Part shown: in pieces, positions 33,511-41,245 of the stretch
Layout of the letters: each line of letters begins with the position of its first letter
How positions within the stretch are numbered: position 1 is the stretch's first letter
Assembly (NCBI RefSeq): GCF_014697355.1
Contig: NZ_JACJRQ010000041.1
Location: 1-62,228 of the forward strand
DNA: 62,228 bases
DNA from: Nostoc calcicola FACHB-3891
GTDB taxonomy: Bacteria > Cyanobacteriota > Cyanobacteriia > Cyanobacteriales > Nostocaceae
Reading direction: 5' to 3'
The notes under the pieces: model-generated
The model's input: only the letters and a program-made list of their open reading frames with translations
What the model was told of the DNA's origin: nothing
Database searches by the model: none
Made by a program: the position numbers and the translations under genes

Positions 33511-34331
33511 CCGTACCGCCTCAGTCCTTTATCCAGAACTTCCACTAACTTCTGACCAGTTGTATAAGAATCTGCGGTAGACCGACCTGTGATAAATGGA
33601 TAATCGACAATCACGGAGATTTCTTTGCCAAAATTACCGTGATATGCTCCATCTGGGCCGGTGGCATCTTGGAGAATATACTCTAGAGGATAGGGAGGTG
33701 GTCCCATGTTGATGTCTGCGCCGACAAATCCTGTGCCATCTTTGTAATCATATTCTTTGCAATGGCCTGTGACGTGCTTACCCCGAATAATGCTCTTGCG
33801 GTCTGCTAAGTCACGAGCAAAGGCGAGACAAGTTACACCGTAGCATTCTGCTGCGATCGCCTTACCCTTTCTATAGAAACTCAGAATCAGGTCGTGAACC
33901 CGATGGTTATTGACTAAATCAACAATAGGACCACTACCACCGACTATCAGTAGAGCGTCGTATTGTTCCAAATCCTTCTGCACTTCATCGAGTGCATTGT
34001 TATAGGCTTCCATTTCCCGGAGGAATTTTTCAGCACTCCAGTAAGGGCGATCGGGCAACCATTCTGAGAGGATGATTGGGTTGTCTAGTCGTGGGTTCTT
34101 AGGATCTTCCAAGTGCTTGACTTTTTCCGCCATCTCCTGGGAGACAACAGTCCGGCCTAAAGGTGGGTCAATATAAGTAGGGTCCATGCTGGGAGGAAGC
34201 GCTACTGGCCTTTTTCCTGTTGGAGTTGCAAAGTCAACCTGATAACCCGCAGCATCGAAAGTTTCTAAAGGTCCTACCAGTTCTTCACCCCAATAACCAT
34301 ATTCCGATAAAATTATGAGAATTTTTTTCAC
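33504..34331 (-). CDS. DJ-1/PfpI-family protein (AECYG variant)
   Basis: A 275-residue class I glutamine-amidotransferase-like protein of the DJ-1/PfpI superfamily. It starts KKILIILSEYGYWGEEL, with DALLIVGGSGPIVDL at about 120-134. The nucleophile elbow is AIAAECYGVT, with the conserved Cys but a Tyr where many members have His. Relatives act as chaperone-like glyoxalases, deglycases, proteases or isocyanide hydratases. The GTG at 34331 is the likely start because AGGAG lies 8 bases ahead; a TTG 16 codons upstream would overlap the preceding gene. Its 3' end overlaps the ThDP gene. Confidence 0.8.
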   Translation of the reverse strand: MKKILIILSEYGYWGEELVGPLETFDAAGYQVDFATPTGKRPVALPPSMDPTYIDPPLGRTVVSQEMAEKVKHLEDPKNPRLDNPIILSEWLPDRPYWSAEKFLREMEAYNNALDEVQKDLEQYDALLIVGGSGPIVDLVNNHRVHDLILSFYRKGKAIAAECYGVTCLAFARDLADRKSIIRGKHVTGHCKEYDYKDGTGFVGADINMGPPPYPLEYILQDATGPDGAYHGNFGKEISVIVDYPFITGRSTADSYTTGQKLVEVLDKGLRRYGW

Positions 34332-34368
34332 AAGATTGTCTCCTAGTGATGAATTAGTTTTGAGATAA

Positions 34369-35052
34369 TTAGCTTGCAACTTTCAGTCTTGAAACAGAGG
34401 TAGTAGCCCTTCTGTTTGAGAAACGATTAGTGGCAACAGATAATTGCTGGATTTGTTCGGTAATCGCATCAATGAATGGCTCAACCTCGTGTTTTGAGCG
34501 ACCAGTAACAAGGTCACCGTCCACCACCACACCTGTAGGTGATGTTGTATAAATTGCGCCAGCATTGATAATATCTGCAAGAACAACCTCATGGCAGATA
34601 ACTTGGCGGCCTTTGAGTAATTCAGGCATTGGTGTTAGTATCCAAAGACCGTGGCAAAGTGCGCCTTTAATAATCCTGGGATTTGCCATTGCCTTGGCAT
34701 AAAATTGCACAGCTGGTGAAGTCCGAACTTGTTCGCCACTAATTGGCTGACCTGTTGGTGGCTCAAAGTAACGCAGACGCACGCTGGTATAGTTAGCGGA
34801 CATAATCACAGCCGCGTAGTCGTTAACATCTACGTTTTGAAAATCAATGTTTACATCTATTGTTTGAGGTGTATTGCCCGTATCTTCATCACTGAAAAAA
34901 CGAACGCTCGGTTGATCCCAGAGTCTAGACATCAGATGTACTGTTGCTTTGAGTTCTGAGAAGCGCTTTTGATAAGCTTCGATTTCTTCAGGAATGAACT
35001 CACTTTCGAGAAGAACAGCAATTTTTTTCCCACCAAGGGATCTAGGTATCAT
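34369..35052 (-). CDS. DJ-1/PfpI-family protein (LCHG type)
   Basis: A 227-residue DJ-1/PfpI protein: GGKKIAVLLESEFIPEEIEA (7-26), NDYAAVIMSANYTSVRL, and the nucleophile elbow KGALCHGLWIL with Cys followed by His, the canonical form. Later VVDGDLVTGRSKHEV is the usual strand-loop near the end. It is the first gene of the minus-strand cluster, with 37 bp to the second DJ-1 gene. The two paralogues are strongly diverged, which suggests separate roles or a heteromer. No strong Shine-Dalgarno is visible before the ATG. Confidence 0.8.
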   Translation of the reverse strand: MIPRSLGGKKIAVLLESEFIPEEIEAYQKRFSELKATVHLMSRLWDQPSVRFFSDEDTGNTPQTIDVNIDFQNVDVNDYAAVIMSANYTSVRLRYFEPPTGQPISGEQVRTSPAVQFYAKAMANPRIIKGALCHGLWILTPMPELLKGRQVICHEVVLADIINAGAIYTTSPTGVVVDGDLVTGRSKHEVEPFIDAITEQIQQLSVATNRFSNRRATTSVSRLKVAS

Positions 35053-35597
35053 ATTGGTTCAATATTCTTGGGGTCAGTAGTTTCTTAATTTGGAATGTAC
35101 TGGACTTATTATTAAGTCTTTAGTGATAATTTTAGGGAGATTAAAATATAAATACAAGGGTGAATATTTTGCAGAAAGGTTACTTTTTTTATTTACTAAT
35201 TTTTATGTAAATTTCAAAAATTAAAACAAAATTTCAATGTTTAATTTTTAGCTGCAATGCTGTATTGGTTTAGTAATTATAATTATTACAAGATAATTAA
35301 TTTTGGGATTCGCAACAATATTGATTCAAAAAAATCATTGGTAAAGTCAGAGAAAGAATTAGTTAAAGAGGGAACTCTGAGCGGGGAAGAGGGAACAGAA
35401 TATGAAGAAGGGGAAGGGTAAAGGGGAAGGGGGAAAGGTTAAATTTATCCCTTTACCCTTTACCCTTTACCCTTTACCCTTTACCCTTTACCCTTTACCC
35501 CTGTTTTTAATTCTTATTCCTATATCTGCGAATCGTTACAAAGCGTGAATCGTGTCTCAAAATCAAGTACGACAACGAGCCAAACTTACCGATAATT
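35053..35597. promoter_or_regulatory. upstream region of the DJ-1/ThDP cluster
   Basis: A very AT-rich 540-bp region that should contain the promoter for the minus-strand cluster. No specific operator was identified. At 35402-35516 lies the second copy of the dispersed TTTACCC repeat. Confidence 0.4.
35402..35516. repeat. dispersed repeat with seven TTTACCC units, copy 2
   Basis: Same framework as 10532-10610 (AGGTTAAATTTATCCC start and CTGTTTTTAATTCTTA end), but with about seven uninterrupted TTTACCC heptamers where the other copy has two to three, showing unit expansion. Confidence 0.7.
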
Positions 35598-35756
35598 TTA
35601 GCTGTCCTCTAAATATTTTTTAAGTGACCGTACCATCTCTCGAATTACATCGCTCTTTGTTCGCTGCATTTTCTCACAATATTTCTCCAAAATTATTTTC
35701 TCTTCCAGTGAGAACTGAATTGTTAGATTAACAGCATTTTTTCTAGGCATTGTCAT
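35598..35756 (-). CDS. small ribbon-helix-helix (CopG-like) DNA-binding protein
   Basis: A 52-residue basic frame starting MTMPRKNAVNLTIQFSLEEK. It has a beta strand (AVNLTIQF) followed by two helices and ends in ...SDVIREMVRSLKKYL, the pattern of a ribbon-helix-helix transcription factor or antitoxin. It lies on the opposite strand to the STAND genes. The first six codons and the upstream bases recur at about 40631-40665, as a relic in front of the second STAND gene. No toxin gene is adjacent. Too short for certain family assignment, but the strand-helix-helix layout is clear. Confidence 0.6.
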   Translation of the reverse strand: MTMPRKNAVNLTIQFSLEEKIILEKYCEKMQRTKSDVIREMVRSLKKYLEDS

Positions 35757-36971
35757 TGACTTTTAAGTACCATATCTACAACTTCAGTAGATCGAAAACT
35801 TTTGTAAGTTGAAAGAATGAGGGTTTCAACCGATACCTTTGGGGTGATAAGAGCATTCGTTTGCGATCGCAGCCGAGTCAATTTACAAGAGAATTACTTG
35901 AAAAGCAGATCGTAAGCTCAATATTTTCAAGTTTAAAGAGGACAAAACACAACCGTAAGGGTCAATCTTTGGGAGCAAGGTTGGATTCTTTCTGTCCGTT
36001 CGCTGATTTTGAAATGTCTTTCGGGACTTAAACAAAAATGAAGGTTAAAAAACAATACAGTTCAGTTAAGCCTTTCTTTCTTCTCTTTGCGTCCTTTGCG
36101 TCCTTAGCGGTTCGTTAAAAAAATTGAATTTGACCAAGAGTTTTAGCCTTAACCCAAGCGTATTGGGTTAAAAAAGAGTATGGTGCTTAACCTTTTTATG
36201 AGCAACGTAGACGCAAAGCGGCTTGCCGCAGGCTACCGCAAAGGACGCATAGACACGTACCCCTTCGGAGAAGCAAGCTACGCGGAGCGTCTCGTAGAGA
36301 AGTGGCTTCCCGCAGGGTAGGGCACAAAGAAAGAAAGAAAGAAAGAAGAAGCCAAGAAAATTTGGCGCAGCCTCACAAAGAAATGGTGTGAGTTGGTGGT
36401 ATGGTTGAGGTATAAATTTTGTCCTCTGTGTGGAAAGCCTTATTAAGGATGCAAGTAAAAAGCGATCAAACCTAGATATAGCAAGACTTTCCAGACCATC
36501 TTATTCAAGTCCGGTTAATTACTTATGATTAACGCATCTGTGCAAAAACCCCAAAAGCCTCTTTCCCCCTGCCCCCAGCTAAGAGCTCCCCTGCCATCTA
36601 AATGATAAGTCTTTAACCGGACACGATATTACAGGTTTTTACACGTACCTCGGCTTCACGTCAAGAAAGTAAGACATGATGGCTGAAACTTAAAATTTCT
36701 TTTGGAACTTGCATAAATGCTTAAACTATCTGTGATAAACCTTTATAAGTATTTCTTTACTCGCTCCCCAGTGAGTAGTGTACGCGATCGCTTTTAATAA
36801 GTGCCCAGTCCCAAAGGGACATGTTTGGCGAATTAGCATTGCCTCCCATTTTTTAGATGTTAGCCCTGGTTCCATGTATGACTACACTTTAAGCTAAAAG
36901 TGACAATGGAGATCGGCTCTTTAAAAGGCTGGTCATGAACTTTTGCTGTAAAAAATAGGTATTCATAATTT
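35757..36971. other. 1.2-kb gene-free region before the first STAND gene
   Basis: No supportable gene. Contents: the reversed dispersed sequence CTTTGCGTCCTTTGCGTCC at 36077-36095, a chain of short palindromic repeat pieces at 36190-36320 (GCGGCTTGCCGCAGG, TACGCGGAGCGTCTCGTAG), an AAAG microsatellite at 36325-36348, the MITE at 36503-36629, and the promoter region of the STAND gene at about 36700-36971. Confidence 0.45.
36503..36629. mobile_element. MITE, ATATC-GTCCGGTTAA family, copy B
   Basis: Nearly identical along its length to 57635-57762, including the internal CCTCTTTCCCCCTGCCCCCA and AGCTAAGAGCTCCCC. Ends: TTCAAGTCCGGTTAATTACT and TTAACCGGACACGATAT. Confidence 0.75.
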
Positions 36972-39900
36972 ATGAATCGGCACAAGCCAAAACGAAATCG
37001 TGGCGTTATACTCACTCGTGAAGGTTGGCGAAAGCTTCAAAAGGCGAAACTTGAAGGGGAACTTCGAGAAAAATCTGGCTCTAAGTACACCCTGGAAGAA
37101 ATAAGTGAACGCGCTGGATTAACTTCAAATACAGTTGCAAAGATACTTACCAATCAAGAAGGGGTTGACAAACGAACGCTAGTTTATTTATTCATGGCGT
37201 TTAACTTAGAGCTAAATCCCCAAGACTATTTTAAGCTAAATACTAATTTGGACAGACTTCAAGCCTCGGAAGTCCCCAAACGTGTTGATTGGGGAGAGAT
37301 GATCGATGTCTCTGTTTTCTATGGACGCACAGATGAACTTACTCTACTAGAGCAATGGCTGATCCAGGAACGCTGTCGAGTCGTGGCACTGTTGGGAATG
37401 GGAGGAATTGGTAAAACCTCTCTAGCTGCCAAGTTATCACAAAAAGTTCAAGGATGTTTTGAGTATGTTATTTGGCGATCGCTTTACAATGCTCCCCCAC
37501 TTTTTGACCTGCTGGCAAATTTAATTCAATTTTTCTCTAATGAGCAGGTTTTAGAAACTGACTTAGCAAAAACTGCAAACGGTAGGATATCACAACTAAT
37601 TGAATATTTGCAACAACAGCGCTGTCTGATCGTATTAGATAATGTTGAGACTATTCTGCAAACAGGCGCTTATGCTGGATGCTATCGACAAGGTTATGAC
37701 GATTATGGCTTACTAATCAAACGATTGGGACAAGTTATGCATCAAAGCTCCTTAGTACTGACTTCACGTGAAAAACCCAAAGACGTGGCGTCACACGAAG
37801 GACAAGCACTACCTGTTCGCTCATTACAACTGAGGGGTCTGAAAGAGGAAGAAGGAAAAAAAATTTTTCACCTCAAAGGTCTGTTTGGAGCAGAGTCCCA
37901 AGAGAAAGCACTGATTGAGCTTTATTCTGGTAATCCATTGGCTTTGAAGATAGTAGCGACAACGATCCAAGATGTCTTTAATGGTGATATTTGTGGGTTT
38001 TTGAACCAAAAAACATCTGTTTTTGGCGATATCTGTGCTGTTTTAGAGCAGCAGTTTGAGCGTTTATCTAATTTAGAGCGTGTGGTTATGTACTGGCTGG
38101 CAATTAATCGTGAGTCAATTCCACTCTACAATTTGCAAGAAGATTTAACTTCATTAGTAATACCACACAAGTTATTAGAAGTTATAGAGTCTTTGATCGG
38201 GCGAAGTCTCATCGAGAAATTTCAGTCAACGCTAAGTGAAAAAAGTGGTTTACTCTTCACATTACACTCTGTAGTAATGGAGTATGTAACTAGGAAATTA
38301 ATTCAGCAAACTTATCAAGAGATTGTAACTCAAGAGATTGTGCTTTTCAAGTATTATGCTTTGAGTAAAGCTCAGTCCAAAGACTACATTAGAGAAATTC
38401 AAAGACGCTTAATTCTTAAGCCCCTTGTAGATGAACTTTTTACTATTTTTAAAACTCCAAGAAAACTAGAAAATCATTTAAATGAAATTTTAGTCAAGTT
38501 GCAAAGAGAATCTCCACTGGAACCTGGGTATACGAGCGGAAATATTCTCAACTTGCTTCGTCAGTTAAAAACAGATTTAAGAGGTTATGATTTTTCTAAC
38601 CTAAGCGTTTGGCAAGTAGATATGCGGGGTGTAAGTTTACCTCAAGTGAATTTCCAAAACGCTAATTTATCTAAATCGGTTTTTACTAAAAATTTCAGTA
38701 ACATTTCTGCGGTAGCATTCAGCCCCAACGGAAAAATTTTAGCGGCGAGTGACGCAAATGGCAAAATTTGTTTATGGCGAGACTTTGCTGAAGGCGAACC
38801 ACTTGTGACCTGTCTAGGACACATTGATTGGGTTCGAGCGATCGCCTTCAGTCCGAATGGTAGCACTCTTTGCAGTGGAGGTACTGACCAGAATGTGAAA
38901 TTGTGGGATGTCAACACAGGTGAATGCTTGAAAACTTTAACAGGACATCCTCAGCGGGTACGAACTGTTGCCTTCAGTCCTCAAGGTGAAATTTTAGCTT
39001 CTGGCAGTGACGATCGGGCAGTGCGTTTGTGGAGTATTCCGGATAACAAGTGTTACAAAATTTTAGAAGAACATACTGATTCAGTATTATCTGTAGTTTT
39101 TAGTCCTAAGGGTAAAATTCTCGCCAGTGCTAGTAGCGATCAAACCGTGAAGCTCTGGAATTTCCGCACAGGAGAATGCCTCAAAACTTTGCAAGGACAC
39201 ACCAGTTCGGTTTCCTCAGTTGCTTTCAATCCTCAAGGTAAGACCTTGATTAGTGCTGGTGATGACCAAACTGTGAAACTTTGGAGTATCTTCGATGGGA
39301 AGTGCCTGAGAACTTTCCAAGGACATAGTGACAGGGTTAGGTCAGTCGCCTTTGCTCCTAGTGGTAATCTCCTCGCTAGCGGCAGTGATGACCAAACTGT
39401 GAAGCTATGGAATTTCCACACAGGAGAGTGCCTCAAAACTTTACAGGGACACACAAGTTTTGTCTGTTCTGTTGTTTTTAGTCCAGATGGTCAAACTTTG
39501 GTCAGTGGTAGTGATGACCAAACTGTGAGGTTTTGGGATGTTACCACTGGTCAAGCCTTAAAAAACTTACAGGGATACAATAATGGGGTGTGGTCTGTTG
39601 CCTTTGCTCCTGGTGGTCAGACCATAATTAGTAGCAGTAATGACCAAACCGTAAAGCTTTGGGATGTCGGGGATGGTAAATGCTACAAAACTTTGCGGGG
39701 ACACCCCGATCGAGTCAGAACCGTTGCCTTTAGTCCTCAAGGTAATATCTTGGCAAGTGGCAGTTACGATCGACTTGTGAGGCTGTGGGATAGCAGCACC
39801 TGTCAATACTGTAACATCTTACGGGGACATACTGGCTGGGTAAAGTCAGTTGCCTTTGCTCCTGGAGGTAAAATTCTCGCCAGTGGCAGTGATGACAAAA

Positions 39901-40550
39901 CTGTAAGGCTTTGGGATGTCAATACTGGTCAAGTTTTGAATATTTTGGAACATAGTCATGGGGTATGGTCGGTTGCTTTCAGTCCTGAAGGTAATATCCT
40001 GGCCAGTGGCAGTGACGATCAAACGGTCAAGCTCTGGGATATTCGCACAAGTGAATGTCTCAAAATTTTGTCGGGACATACAAGTTGGGTATTGTCCGTC
40101 GCTTTCAGTCCTGAAGGTAAGACCTTAGCCAGTAGCAGTAAAGATAAAACTGTGAAGCTTTGGCATGTTAGCACAGGTAAATGTCTCAAAATTTTGTTAG
40201 GACACACAAGCTGGGTATTGTCCGTTGCTTTTAGTCCAGAAGGTAAACTTCTGGCTAGTGGGAGTGTAGATCAAACGGTAAGGTTGTGGGATGTCCAATC
40301 CGGTCAATGTATCAAAACTTTGCATGGTCACACCCATTGGATAAGATCGGTTGCCTTTAGTCCAGATAGTCAAACTCTGGTAAGTGGCAGCGAAGATGAA
40401 ACGGTAAAGTTGTGGGATGTTTTGACGGGTGAATGCTTAAAAACTTTAAGAAACGAAAGACCTTATGAGGGAATGAACATTACTGGTGTTACAGGTTTAA
40501 CCCAAGCAACTATTACTTCTTTGAAAGTTTTGGGAGCAATCGAGAATTGA
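36972..40550 (+). CDS. STAND NTPase: HTH, NB-ARC, 14 WD40 repeats (paralogue 1)
   Basis: A 1192-residue bacterial NLR-like protein. Residues 1-85 are an HTH-type domain (ILTREGWRKLQKAKLEG, then LEEISERAGLTSNTVAKIL). About 105-360 is the NB-ARC ATPase: P-loop ALLGMGGIGKTS (139-150), Walker B CLIVLDNVE, sensor-like VLTSREKPKD and the GLPL-like GNPLALKIV. A helical linker follows, then a short pentapeptide-like stretch (DFSNLSVWQVDMRGVSLPQV, about 538-557). From about 573 to 1160 come 14 WD40 repeats, enough for two seven-bladed propellers, and the tail MNITGVTGLTQATITSLKVL. Such proteins are signal-triggered oligomerising switches; some related STAND proteins defend against phage. The ligand and output here are unknown. 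Confidence 0.88.
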   Translation: MNRHKPKRNRGVILTREGWRKLQKAKLEGELREKSGSKYTLEEISERAGLTSNTVAKILTNQEGVDKRTLVYLFMAFNLELNPQDYFKLNTNLDRLQASEVPKRVDWGEMIDVSVFYGRTDELTLLEQWLIQERCRVVALLGMGGIGKTSLAAKLSQKVQGCFEYVIWRSLYNAPPLFDLLANLIQFFSNEQVLETDLAKTANGRISQLIEYLQQQRCLIVLDNVETILQTGAYAGCYRQGYDDYGLLIKRLGQVMHQSSLVLTSREKPKDVASHEGQALPVRSLQLRGLKEEEGKKIFHLKGLFGAESQEKALIELYSGNPLALKIVATTIQDVFNGDICGFLNQKTSVFGDICAVLEQQFERLSNLERVVMYWLAINRESIPLYNLQEDLTSLVIPHKLLEVIESLIGRSLIEKFQSTLSEKSGLLFTLHSVVMEYVTRKLIQQTYQEIVTQEIVLFKYYALSKAQSKDYIREIQRRLILKPLVDELFTIFKTPRKLENHLNEILVKLQRESPLEPGYTSGNILNLLRQLKTDLRGYDFSNLSVWQVDMRGVSLPQVNFQNANLSKSVFTKNFSNISAVAFSPNGKILAASDANGKICLWRDFAEGEPLVTCLGHIDWVRAIAFSPNGSTLCSGGTDQNVKLWDVNTGECLKTLTGHPQRVRTVAFSPQGEILASGSDDRAVRLWSIPDNKCYKILEEHTDSVLSVVFSPKGKILASASSDQTVKLWNFRTGECLKTLQGHTSSVSSVAFNPQGKTLISAGDDQTVKLWSIFDGKCLRTFQGHSDRVRSVAFAPSGNLLASGSDDQTVKLWNFHTGECLKTLQGHTSFVCSVVFSPDGQTLVSGSDDQTVRFWDVTTGQALKNLQGYNNGVWSVAFAPGGQTIISSSNDQTVKLWDVGDGKCYKTLRGHPDRVRTVAFSPQGNILASGSYDRLVRLWDSSTCQYCNILRGHTGWVKSVAFAPGGKILASGSDDKTVRLWDVNTGQVLNILEHSHGVWSVAFSPEGNILASGSDDQTVKLWDIRTSECLKILSGHTSWVLSVAFSPEGKTLASSSKDKTVKLWHVSTGKCLKILLGHTSWVLSVAFSPEGKLLASGSVDQTVRLWDVQSGQCIKTLHGHTHWIRSVAFSPDSQTLVSGSEDETVKLWDVLTGECLKTLRNERPYEGMNITGVTGLTQATITSLKVLGAIEN

Positions 40551-40710
40551 CTTTCTCCCTGGCTTGACTTCGCTCCACTTTGTGTTGAGCCTGGAGCTAA
40601 GAGACGGCTTTTAAATTTATTCGTTGCATAAGCAGCATTTTTTCTAGCCATTGTAATTGACTTTTAATGACTTCTCAATTACTATTATCTCGTAAACTAC
40701 TAAGTATTGA

Positions 40711-40916
40711 AGAAGAATACAGAATTCAGAATTCAGAATTAATCAGTGGGGGATTCTGACTCACCACTGATAGCGTAGCGTTAGCGAGTCATCGAGCGTC
40801 TTGAAGACCACCAAATTTTCAATTTGGTGGGAGTCTTAAACCCACTTATTCATCCGCCAGTCGTACACAATTCATTCTGAATTCTGACTCCTGACTCCTG
40901 AATTCTGTTTTGATAA
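40711..40916. repeat. dispersed ~210-bp repeat, copy 1
   Basis: Almost identical to 49046-49258 and recognisable in reverse at 53521-53740. It starts with GAATTCAGAATTCAGAATT, contains the stem TGATAGCGTAGCGTTAGCGA and the palindrome ACCAAATTTTCAATTTGGT, and ends with CTGACTCCTGAATTCTG. The outer parts are roughly inverted to one another. A shorter, rearranged copy is at 40945-41096. Confidence 0.75.
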
Positions 40917-40944
40917 AAATCAGCCTCAAATTAGAAACATTAAA

Positions 40945-41096
40945 GAAGAATTCAGGAGTCAGAATTAAGACGCTCGATGACTAGCTAACGCTTCTCTAAG
41001 AGACGCCAAAGGCGAACGCCATCAGTCGGTTATTTATCCGCCAGTCATACAGAAAATATTGCTGAATTCTGACGACTGACGCCTCTATTCTGTTCG
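40945..41096. repeat. dispersed repeat, shortened variant
   Basis: Shares the ends (GAATTCAGGAGTCAGAATT and CTGAATTCTGACGACTGACG) and the CATCCGCCAGTCATAC part of the 210-bp repeat, but the middle is replaced by CTAACGCTTCTCTAAGAGAC-type sequence. Confidence 0.55.
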
Positions 41097-41245
41097 ATAA
41101 ATTTTAATTCACTTCCATTAGACTAAATACCACTTACAGATTATCTAGCTCATTTTGTAACAACTCTAATTTACTGAGAAATACCTTTCCATATACACCA
41201 GGGGTAGAACCTTACTACTCCAAATGCAATTGTTCCTCAGAAATT

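Larger units (their letters stand above)
40551..41245. other. spacer between the STAND paralogues, with RHH-gene relic and repeats
   Basis: 700 bp without a gene. On the minus strand at about 40618-40665 lies a relic of the RHH gene start (ATGGCTAGAAAAAATGCTGC), with the same upstream bases as 35748-35775. Two copies of a dispersed repeat follow at 40711-40916 and 40945-41096. Confidence 0.5.

Noticed and set aside
27316..35052. Scytonemin biosynthesis cluster
   Set aside because: A ThDP enzyme is present, as in scytonemin loci, but there is no leucine-dehydrogenase-like ScyB, ScyC cyclase or aromatic amino acid genes.
35402..35516. Telomere-like TTTACCC array as a linear-replicon end
   Set aside because: It lies internally, a shorter form is at 10532-10610, and heptamer repeats of this kind are common intergenic STRR in heterocystous cyanobacteria.
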